18,164 nucleotides of DNA from Bacillota bacterium (GTDB lineage Bacteria > Bacillota > Clostridia > Acetivibrionales > JAKOSZ01), in NCBI GenBank assembly GCA_029776555.1, contig JAKOSZ010000179.1, positions 1-18,164 on the forward strand. The letters run 5' to 3'. Shown here piece by piece: positions 1-7,515 of the stretch (position 1 is its first letter; each line of letters begins with the position of its first letter). The notes below the pieces were generated by a model. The model was not told where the DNA came from. It saw nothing but the letters and a program-made list of their open reading frames with translations, and searched no databases. Made by a program: the position numbers and the translations under genes.

Positions 1-86
1 ATTGTCCCGATTGAAGATATAGCGAATCCTAAATGCTGTTTATAATATAATTTGGGCTCATCGCTGCTATTGCAATGACTTTTCCC

Positions 87-1877
87 TTAAGTACGGCACT
101 CACTATCCGTATAATACCGTTCCTGGATACGGAACAACTCTGCGTATTTCCCGTTCTTTCTCATTAATTCATCATGGGTGCCGGACTCCACGATGGAGCC
201 GTCTTCCATCACGTAAATGTAGTCAGCCATACGGGTAGAAGAAAGGTTATGGGAAATGTATATAACTGTTTTATCATGTGCCAGTTGTGCTATTGTCGAA
301 TTGAATTCGTACTCCGATAATGGGTCCAATGCGCTTGACGGCTCATCAAGTATTATTACTTCTGCGTTTCTATATATTACACGGGCTATGCCAAGCTTTT
401 GGTTTTCTCCTCCCGAAAAGCTTACGCCATCATTGTCAAATTCCTTTGTCAAAACTGACTTTTCCTTTAGAGGAAGTTTTTCAATGACCTTTCCAAGCCC
501 GCTTTTGGAAAAACTGTCACCAAGTTTTTCGGCATCCACCTCTGAGTTCATGGCAATGTTCTGCTCAATTGTGACCGCATAGAGATTAAAGTTCTGCAGC
601 GCGGCGGCAAAACCTCTCCGGTACTGCTGTATGTTATAATCGCGAATATCGGTATTGTTCAAGGTTATCATACCCTCAGCGGGGTCAAAAAGCCGGATCG
701 GCAAGTGCACCAGGGTGGATTTGCCCGAGCCGTTATATCCGACAATGGCTATCTTTTCATTCCTTGCAATTGAAAGGCAAATACGGTTCAACGCGTTTAC
801 CCGGGTATTGGGGTAACGGAAACTGATGTTATTGCATTCCAGCAGTTTAAAATCGGAAGGCCATTCTATCCCTTCGGCAATCTCAATGTTGGGCTGTGTT
901 TTCATGAAATCCAGGTACTTGTCTATAAAGAGGCTGTGTTTATAGAATTCAGGCATTGATATGGCAAAATTGCGCAATAAACCGGTTATCCGCTCTGAAG
1001 ACGATATTAATGCCGTCACATCACCTATGGACAAAACTCTCAACACCAGCAGCTTGTAGCCTAAATAACCATAGTTAACGATGTTCATAAGGATTGAGTA
1101 GGTAATGATGTCGGAAACAGCATTAACAGCGAACAGTTTTTTGCCGTATTGGCGCCTTATCCTTTTGGCTTCATCTGCTCTCGCCTGGTATTTGCCCAGG
1201 AACATTTTATTCCACTTGCCAATACGCATATCTTTTGCGTACTCGCCCAGGTAGAACAACCTGCGGTAATAAAAACACTCGGTCTCTACGGGACGCAGGT
1301 CCACCTGGGCCTTGTAGCTGTACTTGCCGTTGAGGGCATTAGTCAGCAGGTTGACGCCAAAATGTACAACCGCTATTACAAAAATCATAAAATCTATGGA
1401 AAAAACCACGTATGCATAAATTACAAAGGTCAGGATATTGGTTATCAGGTTCAGGCAGCTGTCAAACACGGCCATTACCCGGGACTCGCACTCCCTTAAC
1501 GCCCATATGAACTGCCTGTAATACTCTGAATCGGCATAGCGTAGATAATCTATAGAACCTGTTTTCTTCATAAGTTCCGTCTGCATATGCTGTGCAACCC
1601 TTCGCTCAGCTTCCGGTCTGTATAAATTGTTCACTGTGGAACGGACATAAGTGTTCAAGGCTACCAGTGCAAACACTGCGGTCAGAAAAACAAGAATGCG
1701 TAAAAAGCCATGCTCATTTGGCAGGTTGTCAAACACAAACTTAAGCAGTATGGGGCCTTTCAGGAGATCCTCTGCAGAAGTTAACAAAACCACTGCCATA
1801 GACATCCAGTAATATGCCGGGGAATATCTCTTTACTTCTTTAATCATTCTTATATTGTTGGCTATCACCGTTTTCAT
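87..1877 (-). CDS. ABC exporter half-transporter, second subunit (permease fused to ATPase)
   Basis: A full-length type IV ABC exporter half-transporter: an N-terminal membrane domain with about six helices (roughly residues 20-310), then a nucleotide-binding domain. Visible motifs, numbered from the ATG at 1877, are Walker A GYNGSGKST (380-388), a Q-loop Gln in ALQNF, signature SFSGGEN (near 486-492), Walker B ending ILDEP (D511, E512) and the switch His in ISHN (543). All ATPase residues are intact. I chose the ATG at 1877 because it shares an ATGA overlap with the stop of the upstream ABC gene, which suggests translational coupling. An in-frame GTG at 1892 is possible but sits directly against the AGGGAG sequence. 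The protein is 596 aa, normal for the family, and probably pairs with the preceding gene as a heterodimeric exporter in the cytoplasmic membrane. Substrate is unknown; lipid, drug or peptide export are all possible. Confidence 0.9.
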   Translation of the reverse strand: MKTVIANNIRMIKEVKRYSPAYYWMSMAVVLLTSAEDLLKGPILLKFVFDNLPNEHGFLRILVFLTAVFALVALNTYVRSTVNNLYRPEAERRVAQHMQTELMKKTGSIDYLRYADSEYYRQFIWALRECESRVMAVFDSCLNLITNILTFVIYAYVVFSIDFMIFVIAVVHFGVNLLTNALNGKYSYKAQVDLRPVETECFYYRRLFYLGEYAKDMRIGKWNKMFLGKYQARADEAKRIRRQYGKKLFAVNAVSDIITYSILMNIVNYGYLGYKLLVLRVLSIGDVTALISSSERITGLLRNFAISMPEFYKHSLFIDKYLDFMKTQPNIEIAEGIEWPSDFKLLECNNISFRYPNTRVNALNRICLSIARNEKIAIVGYNGSGKSTLVHLPIRLFDPAEGMITLNNTDIRDYNIQQYRRGFAAALQNFNLYAVTIEQNIAMNSEVDAEKLGDSFSKSGLGKVIEKLPLKEKSVLTKEFDNDGVSFSGGENQKLGIARVIYRNAEVIILDEPSSALDPLSEYEFNSTIAQLAHDKTVIYISHNLSSTRMADYIYVMEDGSIVESGTHDELMRKNGKYAELFRIQERYYTDSECRT

Positions 1878-3670
1878 AAGGCTGATGCGCACTCCCTGAA
1901 TTTTTCTTTCTGCCTGTTATACATGGCAGCATATAGTCCGCCTGATGCCATTAATTCCTGGTGGGTACCGCTCTCAACAATTCTCCCCGATTCCATTACG
2001 TAAATTTGGTCCATTGCTGAAGCAAGCCGCAGCTTGTGAGTAATAAGTATTACAGTACTCTCTCCTGCCTTTTCCATCATATTTGCAAAAATCAACTGCT
2101 CTGCCTTTGGGTCAAGGTTGGAAGTCGGTTCATCCCAGATGTATATCGGACTGGTTTTGACAAGGGATCTTCCTATAGCAAGGCGTTGATTTTGTCCGCC
2201 GGAAAGACCAACGCCGTTAGGGTCAAACTCGGCAGACAATACGGTATTTGCGCCCTTGCGCAATTGGCTCACTTTCGCTGATAAATCAACCAACTCCAGC
2301 ACTTCATTTACTTTCCCCATATCCTCTTCACGCACTGTGTCCTGCATGATGTTTTCAGCTATTGATACCCCGTAGATTTTGTATTCCTGCCATACAATGC
2401 CGAATAGTTCCCTGTACTTTTCCAGTTGGTATGTCCTAATATCTTTGCCGTTTAACAATATTTGGCCTTCTCCTGTCTCATAGAGCCTTAAAAGCAGCTT
2501 GACAAGCGATGTTTTACCTGAGCCGTTGGGCCCGACAATTGCGATTTTGTTGCCATGCGGAATGTCAAGCGAAACGTTGCGCAGGGCATACTCTTTTTTG
2601 TTCCTGTAGCGAAAAGAAACGTTTTTAACCTGCAAATGGCAACAGGCTGACTCAGGAATCTCCCCTTCCCGGTTAAGCTCTATGTGAGGTTTCTGCCGCA
2701 GAAAACTGCTTAGGTTTTCGATAAACACCATGTTGTTGTATATCTCCATCATGTGTACCAGGACGTTTTTGACATACCGGGTAAGGTTAGATGCCGCATA
2801 AAGCAAAGACATCATGTCGCCTATCATAAAACTCTTTTTATAGATATATGAGTGGACAATTTTCACCAGTGATATGAATAGAATAAAGAGTTCGCTTAAC
2901 AGGCTTCTCAATATATTCAGAAAAGCTTTTTTGGGCCCGTATTCGGCAATAATCCTGCGGAGTTTTTCCGAGGCCCCTGAGAATAAATCCAGGATCGCAT
3001 TTTTGATATCTGTAATGCGTATCTCTGCAGCATATCTTTGCTCATACATCAGCCTTTTGGCATAGTCCTGCTTCCGTAAGAAGTAGAGCCTCTCAGACTC
3101 ATATTTTTTATTGGTCTCGTTGTATCTTTTGTCCAGGAAATAAACAGAAAAGCTTATTATCGCGACAAACAGCAGTATTACCGGCTCCCGGGTGACAACA
3201 AAAACGAGATTGAAGGTCATGGCAAAAACTATGCAAAGTATGCCTGCAACCTGTTGAACAAAAGAATAAAGCTTGCTGTCCACTTCGGAGAGGACTTTAT
3301 AATATTCATCATAGTAATCAGGGTCTTCATAGTTTACCAGGTCAATAGCTGCGGCTTTCTGATATATTTCCGCGGTAATCTTCTTGCGGAGTTCCTCCAA
3401 AGCCACAGGTTGATAAATATGGGCATACCAGTTCCTGAAGCAGTCCGTTATGATGTTGAAAACCGTAAAAATTATAATAAGTACCAGCGCTTCCATAAAT
3501 GGAGCGCCGCTCTCAAAAGCATTCAGTATTCTCCTTAAAAAAACAAGAGAATACACGGTACCCAAGGCGTACAGAGTAAAAGTGTATAATAAGGTCAGCG
3601 CTATGTAGCCGGGCTTAAAATTATGCACCAGTTTCAATATGAACTTTACATTGCGAAATCCCTGCCTCAT
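1874..3670 (-). CDS. ABC exporter half-transporter, first subunit (permease fused to ATPase)
   Basis: A 598-aa membrane-plus-ATPase half-transporter, with hydrophobic helices from about residue 20 to 310 and a nucleotide-binding domain from about 345. Motifs are Walker A GPNGSGKTS (380-388), Q-loop Gln in IVWQEY, signature LSGGQNQ (489-495), Walker B ending IWDEP (D513, E514) and His545 in ITHK. Trp replaces the usual Leu before the catalytic DE pair, but both acidic residues are present, so the site should be active. The ATG at 3670 overlaps the TGA of the upstream gene remnant (ATGA), with GGAG eight nt upstream. The downstream ABC gene also overlaps its stop by ATGA, so the two are co-translated and probably form one heterodimeric exporter. 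The family is clear, but sequence alone does not identify the cargo. Confidence 0.9.
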   Translation of the reverse strand: MRQGFRNVKFILKLVHNFKPGYIALTLLYTFTLYALGTVYSLVFLRRILNAFESGAPFMEALVLIIIFTVFNIITDCFRNWYAHIYQPVALEELRKKITAEIYQKAAAIDLVNYEDPDYYDEYYKVLSEVDSKLYSFVQQVAGILCIVFAMTFNLVFVVTREPVILLFVAIISFSVYFLDKRYNETNKKYESERLYFLRKQDYAKRLMYEQRYAAEIRITDIKNAILDLFSGASEKLRRIIAEYGPKKAFLNILRSLLSELFILFISLVKIVHSYIYKKSFMIGDMMSLLYAASNLTRYVKNVLVHMMEIYNNMVFIENLSSFLRQKPHIELNREGEIPESACCHLQVKNVSFRYRNKKEYALRNVSLDIPHGNKIAIVGPNGSGKTSLVKLLLRLYETGEGQILLNGKDIRTYQLEKYRELFGIVWQEYKIYGVSIAENIMQDTVREEDMGKVNEVLELVDLSAKVSQLRKGANTVLSAEFDPNGVGLSGGQNQRLAIGRSLVKTSPIYIWDEPTSNLDPKAEQLIFANMMEKAGESTVILITHKLRLASAMDQIYVMESGRIVESGTHQELMASGGLYAAMYNRQKEKFRECASAL

Positions 3671-4055
3671 TTGAACATCTCCGCAAATGGCTGTTTAATG
3701 ACCTGCTTTTTTGCGTATATACCTGTTTTCTTATATAATCCAATTAAAGTAGTAACAAAATCAGCAAACAAATGCCTGGCTTCTGTCCAATTGTTCTTTA
3801 TAAAAACTGTTTCAAAATACGAAGAGAGAACTTCACCAATTTCAGACCTATAACTCTCAATTATCCTTCCACGTTCTTCATATCCGTCAGGGTAAATTGA
3901 ATGTATGATACTCCATAGCTGAAGCTGTTCTCTTGTATTTCAGAAGCTTTTACTGCTTTATGCGAATTTGGTAACATGTCTAAAATATAAGCCATATTAT
4001 AACATATTTTTTGACTGAAAAGCATTAAGGCATAAGGGCTGCCGCTTAACCAGTA
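3667..4055 (-). pseudogene. Truncated, frameshifted C-terminal remnant of an unidentified protein
   Basis: Reading the minus strand from 4055 gives protein-like sequence (YWLSGSPYALMLFSQKICYN, continuing to about 3940). It then runs into another frame that stays open to a TGA at 3667-3669. Adding one A to the AAA run at 3938-3940 joins both frames into about 130 continuous codons, mostly amphipathic and helical in character, ending in PFAEMFK. The second frame has no usable start of its own and is blocked upstream by a TGA next to the A-run. An in-frame TGA at 4056-4058 cuts off any N-terminus. The stop overlaps the ATG of the ABC gene, the arrangement expected if the intact gene was co-translated with the exporter. 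I do not recognise the family. The C-terminal part of a regulator or of a nucleotidyltransferase-like enzyme is conceivable, but unproven. A sequencing error in the A-run could mimic the frameshift, but not the missing N-terminus. Confidence 0.6.
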
Positions 4056-4069
4056 TCAGGGCCCTTATG
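4031..4069. repeat. 9-bp perfect inverted repeat
   Basis: CATAAGGGC at 4031-4039 is matched exactly by GCCCTTATG at 4061-4069, with 21 nt between. It lies about 80 nt past the stop of the small tail-anchored gene and overlaps the start of the gene remnant. On the minus strand it is followed by CCTTAATGCTTTT, so it could be a weak terminator, but the T-run is poor and the loop large. Confidence 0.4.
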
Positions 4070-4150
4070 GGCAAGATGACAACGCAGGAACAATAACCAG
4101 ATAAAAACAGGCCCATTGCTTCTAATGTGTGCTTGAAAAATTTCAATCCT

Positions 4151-4501
4151 CTAGAACAGCTTCAGCAGTATGAAGCCAAGAAGGGCGATGCTGCCCGCTA
4201 AAGAGAGGTTAATAAATACATTCACCAGGTATTTGTTGCTGAGTATCCTTTCCCTGCCGCGTATTCTTCTGGGTTTTTTGACATGTAAATTGTTTTCTTT
4301 TATGAAGTTGTTTATTATCAGTTCCGCCTCTTTTAAAATGAAGTCGGGGTCGCTCTTTCTTGCCTTTGAAGCCTCCTCGCCGCTGTTTTCCAGGCATTTT
4401 TCCAGGCTGGAACCGTTTTTAAGTATAAGTATGGCTTCTTCGATCAAATTGGAAGGCAAGTCTTTCAAGACCACCACTTTCTTAGTAGCGCCGCTAACCA
4501 T
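4151..4501 (-). CDS. Small tail-anchored membrane protein of unknown function
   Basis: A 116-aa protein I cannot assign to a named family. It has a mainly hydrophilic, helical N-terminal part, a basic stretch near residues 74-85 (KKPRRIRGRER) and one hydrophobic helix at the very C-terminus (about 93-116). It therefore looks like a tail-anchored protein with its bulk in the cytoplasm. The start is the ATG at 4501, because GGAGGG at 4507-4512 lies 5 nt upstream. An in-frame GTG at 4505-4507 touches that ribosome binding site and cannot use it. It follows spoIIE by 78 nt on the same strand with no clear terminator between, so it may be co-transcribed with spoIIE and have a sporulation role. That role is inference from position only. 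Confidence 0.7.
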   Translation of the reverse strand: MVSGATKKVVVLKDLPSNLIEEAILILKNGSSLEKCLENSGEEASKARKSDPDFILKEAELIINNFIKENNLHVKKPRRIRGRERILSNKYLVNVFINLSLAGSIALLGFILLKLF

Positions 4502-4506
4502 AAGCA

Positions 4507-4512
4507 CCCTCC
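4507..4512 (-). promoter_or_regulatory. Ribosome binding site fixing the ATG at 4501
   Basis: GGAGGG on the minus strand sits 5 nt before the ATG at 4501. It directly abuts the alternative GTG at 4507, which excludes that start. Confidence 0.7.
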
Positions 4513-4579
4513 GAACACACCTGTTTTGAACCTAGTTTATGTTTCCAAAGCATAAATTATACATATAGCCAAATCTTAC

Positions 4580-6979
4580 CTAACCAACCTTCTTCCATAT
4601 TTTAGCCACAAGGACCAGCATGTCGTCCCTCGGCCTGGACTCGGAGTAATCCTGTGCCCTGTTCAAAAGGGCATCGGCAATTTCCTGCGGGTTAAAGCTT
4701 TCTATCTCACTTAAGAAGTCAACTATGTTCCTCTCCTCCGCCGCCTCCGCAAACACATCGTACACCCCGTCGCTCATCATTATCACAAAATCCCCGTTGT
4801 TTACGGCCTTCCTGGCCAGCTCCACGTCCACATCGCCGAAAATCCCGGCGGGCAGCGAAGCGGAACGCACCACTTCCACCTTCCCGCTCTTTTTTATGTA
4901 AGTGGGTGAGGCGCCGATTTTAATAAACTCCACACCCCCGTCCCGCAGATCAATTACCGAAATATCCATGGTGGCGTATATTTCCCCGTTGGACATTAAA
5001 ACCAGGACGGAGTTAATAAGCTGTACCGAGAGGCTCTCGTCAAAGCCCGAGCTTAAAAACTGCTCCAGCAGGTTTATGGCAGCCCGGCTTTGACAGGCGG
5101 CCTTATGGCCGGACCCCATGCCGTCGCTTAAGGCAAGGATGTACTTGCCGTTGTCCGTTTCCATAAAGGTGTAATTGTCCCCTGACACATTCCCGTCATA
5201 CTTGACTGCCCTGGCAATGCCCACCGTCACCCTCAGCGGTTCTTCCTCCGTAAACTTTAAGTGGCACAGGCTGCCGTCCAGGCTCGTGCAGCAGCCGCCC
5301 ACCAGCGCCATCTTCCTGCCGACAGCTGCGGAGACCTGTTTTTGTATTAAGGCGGCGCACTGCTTCCTTCCCTGGCATCCCCTGTGGAGGATGGCCACCT
5401 CCTGTTTCCCCGCCAAGTTCCTGTAGACGTCCACGTTTTTGACCACGCAGCCTTTTTCCGTCAGTGTACTGAAAACCAGCTCCTCTAAATCGGCGTTAAA
5501 GCATATGTCCTCCTCCAGCCTGGAGGCCAGCTCCAATATGGCCCTGGCAAGGCCGTTTAACTGCTGTGCTACCAGGGCCCTGTTCTCCGCCAGTCGGCCC
5601 CTCCACATCATATCAACCCTGAAAGCTTCGTAAACACTGTTAACCGCTTCGACAAAGCCCTCTACCTTCTGGCACCTTTCAATGAAATAGGGCGGTATGT
5701 CCTTTTCGTCAATAAATCCTTTGGCGTCAAGCCTTTCGATTATCTTAAACAACACCTGGTAGGTATTGTAGAAGTTGCGCTCCCAGCAGTGGCCGCAAAG
5801 GCCGCAGTCCTTGCACATCCTTTCCGCCACGCGGTCAAGAAGTACGCTGATGTCCTTTTTGTCAGCGGCCAGTCTTGTAGTGGAGACCTCGGCCAGTGTC
5901 TTTGAAAGCTCACCAAAGGCCCGGGAAAACTTCTTTAAGTTCTCTACCGCCATCTCCCTTATCCTCACGTTGTAGCCCTTTCTCTCGGCAAGAGGGGCCT
6001 CGCCCGTTCCCAAAAACCCCAGCAGCTTGCCCGCGGCCCGGGACGGCACCATCAGGTAGATGAAAATGGCGACCAGGATCTCCTTTAAGTAAATCATCAC
6101 CTCGGTAGACCCGTTCATGTACAGGGTAAGTATCGAGTTTCCCATTACAAAGCCAAGCCCTGGGCCTGCCCTCCCAAATCCCTTAAACAGCCCCGACAAA
6201 AACCCGCAAAAGGCGTAAGTGCCTATAACAAGCGGCGTAACCAGGGGGGAAACGCAGGCCAGGATACCCGCCGTTACCCCCACCGCGGCCCCGGCTCCCG
6301 AGCCGTAAAGCCGGCTATAGGTAAGCACTGTCAATATGTAAATGATGTTCTTAACATTTACCCCCATGACCTCCAGTTCCCCTAAACCGGAAACTGCCAG
6401 TATTAAGGTGATGGCCTGGTGTGTGCCCTGTTCTCCCGGCAGCCGGGTTTCCCCCGGAGCTTCACTGCTGAAATAAGCCATGGAGCTTCTGAATATAAAA
6501 ACCGAGGTGAAAACTATAAAACCGTAAAACAGCATTTTCAAGATGTCAAACAGCATAAAGCCCTGGAGCTGGACTATTATAAGCTGCGGTATACAAACGC
6601 TTGCAAGGGCCAAAACCGCGCGGCTTATGCCTGTAAGCTTAACAAGCTTCCTGCAAAGGAATGTCAGGGCGCTGAAAATGAGCATTCCGGCCAAGGATAT
6701 GTAAAGCTGTTCCCATGCCCCTCTCGAAGCTATGCCGGATAACACGGCCAGCGCAGTCAAGAACGCCCTTGCCTCAAAGTCCATTACCGAAGCAAATACC
6801 GCTGCCCCAAAGGGCATCAGCCCGCCCGGAAGGGTGACCCTTCCCAGCAGGAAAGTGAGGACTAAGCCAAAAATTCTTTTGTTTACAAAAAAGCTCCCTG
6901 GAAAACCCCTCCTCTTTTTTTTCCTTGAGTGTATTTCACTACCCGATGCAGTCTTTTCCGGGCCGGCATACGTTTTCAT
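4580..6979 (-). CDS. spoIIE: Stage II sporulation protein E (SpoIIE), PP2C-type serine phosphatase
   Basis: SpoIIE dephosphorylates the anti-anti-sigma factor SpoIIAA to activate sigma-F in the forespore, and takes part in the polar septum. The 799-aa product has the family's architecture: a short basic N-terminus, about ten membrane helices (roughly 33-320), a central regulatory region (about 330-580) and a C-terminal PP2C domain. Metal-binding phosphatase motifs are visible: DGMGSG at 619-624, SDGVYD around 736-741 and RPRDDM around 782-787. The central region holds a CxxCxxCxxC cluster (C389, C392, C395, C398). The ATG at 6979 has GGAGG at 6989-6993, nine nt upstream. A candidate Spo0A-type promoter lies about 95 nt further up. 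The small tail-anchored gene follows 78 nt downstream. Assignment is firm from length, topology and motifs. Confidence 0.96.
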   Translation of the reverse strand: MKTYAGPEKTASGSEIHSRKKKRRGFPGSFFVNKRIFGLVLTFLLGRVTLPGGLMPFGAAVFASVMDFEARAFLTALAVLSGIASRGAWEQLYISLAGMLIFSALTFLCRKLVKLTGISRAVLALASVCIPQLIIVQLQGFMLFDILKMLFYGFIVFTSVFIFRSSMAYFSSEAPGETRLPGEQGTHQAITLILAVSGLGELEVMGVNVKNIIYILTVLTYSRLYGSGAGAAVGVTAGILACVSPLVTPLVIGTYAFCGFLSGLFKGFGRAGPGLGFVMGNSILTLYMNGSTEVMIYLKEILVAIFIYLMVPSRAAGKLLGFLGTGEAPLAERKGYNVRIREMAVENLKKFSRAFGELSKTLAEVSTTRLAADKKDISVLLDRVAERMCKDCGLCGHCWERNFYNTYQVLFKIIERLDAKGFIDEKDIPPYFIERCQKVEGFVEAVNSVYEAFRVDMMWRGRLAENRALVAQQLNGLARAILELASRLEEDICFNADLEELVFSTLTEKGCVVKNVDVYRNLAGKQEVAILHRGCQGRKQCAALIQKQVSAAVGRKMALVGGCCTSLDGSLCHLKFTEEEPLRVTVGIARAVKYDGNVSGDNYTFMETDNGKYILALSDGMGSGHKAACQSRAAINLLEQFLSSGFDESLSVQLINSVLVLMSNGEIYATMDISVIDLRDGGVEFIKIGASPTYIKKSGKVEVVRSASLPAGIFGDVDVELARKAVNNGDFVIMMSDGVYDVFAEAAEERNIVDFLSEIESFNPQEIADALLNRAQDYSESRPRDDMLVLVAKIWKKVG

Positions 6980-7074
6980 CTTTTGTAACCTCCAGTCCAG
7001 GGTGAAATTCCTGACCGTCGCCAGTAGAACTGTTTGGAACTGCGCATATGGAAAGTCCGGGTTCAGTATGTCTG

Positions 7075-7125
7075 ATTATACTCGATACCCCTGGGTATAC
7101 TTTGTCAGTTTTCGGAATGGCATAT
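7075..7125 (-). promoter_or_regulatory. Candidate Spo0A-dependent promoter of spoIIE
   Basis: On the minus strand a perfect TATAAT (7080-7075) is preceded by CTGACA (7108-7103) with a 22-nt spacer. This long spacing is known from Spo0A-activated sigma-A promoters of Bacillus subtilis (spoIIG and spoIIE, 22 and 21 bp). Two 5-of-7 matches to the 0A box TGTCGAA, namely TTCCGAA and TGACAAA, stand in tandem with a 10-nt offset at and just above the -35. The predicted start near 7068 leaves a leader of about 90 nt. The 0A-box matches are imperfect, so this is inference. Confidence 0.5.
7085..7098. repeat. Short inverted repeat in the spoIIE promoter spacer
   Basis: ATACCC-CT-GGGTAT is a perfect 6-bp inverted repeat lying between the -35 and -10 of the candidate spoIIE promoter. 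It could be an operator or a chance palindrome. A second small palindrome, ATTGT-G-ACAAT, lies upstream at 7133-7143. Confidence 0.3.
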
Positions 7126-7282
7126 AAAAAAAATTGTGACAATGTTTGGCAAAACCTTACCGGCAGCAACAGCTTTTCCGGTTTGCTCTATCCTGGAAGT
7201 AAATTTACAAGGTCTGCTCAAAGTTTTCCATATGTAATTTTCAGTCGGAAACATTTTAGGAATCAACAAAGAAACTTATAAA

Positions 7283-7383
7283 CCCCGGGCAGCCCAGCCA
7301 TACTGGCGGTGTATGTAAAGCCGGAACTCTTTCGAAGCGAGCCCGCGGAATGGGCTTCTTTAAGTTAAAGAAGGTGGCGTTGG
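7283..7383. other. Non-coding, GC-rich structured segment (possible RNA) in the 536-nt gap upstream of spoIIE
   Basis: The gap 6980-7515 holds no convincing protein gene. Within it, 7283-7383 is markedly richer in GC than its surroundings and has several inverted repeats: GCCA-TAC-TGGC (7297-7307), AGCCC/GGGCT (7340-7344 with 7352-7356) and TTCTTT/AAAGAA (7356-7361 with 7367-7372). CGGTGT (7307-7312) can pair with ACACCG (7390-7395), and AAAGCCGG (7317-7324) with CCGGCTTT (7393-7400). The last pairing competes with the terminator hairpin at 7393-7409. I checked for tRNA and for common riboswitch cores and recognised none. Strand and function are unknown. Confidence 0.35.
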
Positions 7384-7409
7384 AAAAAAACACCGGCTTT
7401 TTAAGCCGG
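7384..7409 (-). terminator. Rho-independent terminator of the sigI-rsgI-secreted protein unit
   Basis: On the minus strand CCGGCTT, a three-A loop and AAGCCGG (7409-7393) are followed by TG and seven T (7390-7384). This is a classical intrinsic terminator about 107 nt past the stop of the secreted-protein gene, and it separates that unit from spoIIE. Confidence 0.8.
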
Positions 7410-7484
7410 CCTATTTCATAGATAAGGAGTTTTAAAGGGAGTTGATAAACCAGCAAGTGCCGGTTTAAACTTTAACGGCGTTAC

Positions 7485-7515
7485 AATACGCCCTGTTCAA
7501 TCCAGGGGGCGTATT
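7485..7515 (-). other. Hairpin directly after the secreted-protein stop codon
   Basis: AATACG-CCCTG (7485-7495) pairs with CAGGG (7503-7507) and CGTATT (7510-7515): 11 bp with a two-G bulge and a 7-nt loop. It touches the TAG stop at 7516-7518. No T-run follows on the minus strand, so it may protect the 3' end or assist termination rather than terminate alone. Confidence 0.45.

Noticed and set aside
1..86. Possible terminator or promoter after the ABC genes
   Set aside because: TATAATATAA at 41-50 lacks a suitably spaced -35, and no hairpin with a T-run was seen in these 86 nt.
7280..7360. Possible tRNA or known riboswitch (TTCGAA in a loop, GC-rich stems)
   Set aside because: No acceptor stem, no T-arm with GTTCRA flanked by a 5-bp stem, and no conserved core of the SAM, cobalamin, lysine, purine, glycine, c-di-GMP or c-di-AMP classes could be matched.
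7256..7456. Minus-strand open frame of 66 codons in the spoIIE upstream gap
   Set aside because: It runs through the terminator and the hairpin-rich segment, has no good ribosome binding site and no protein-like domain; the RNA-structure explanation is better.
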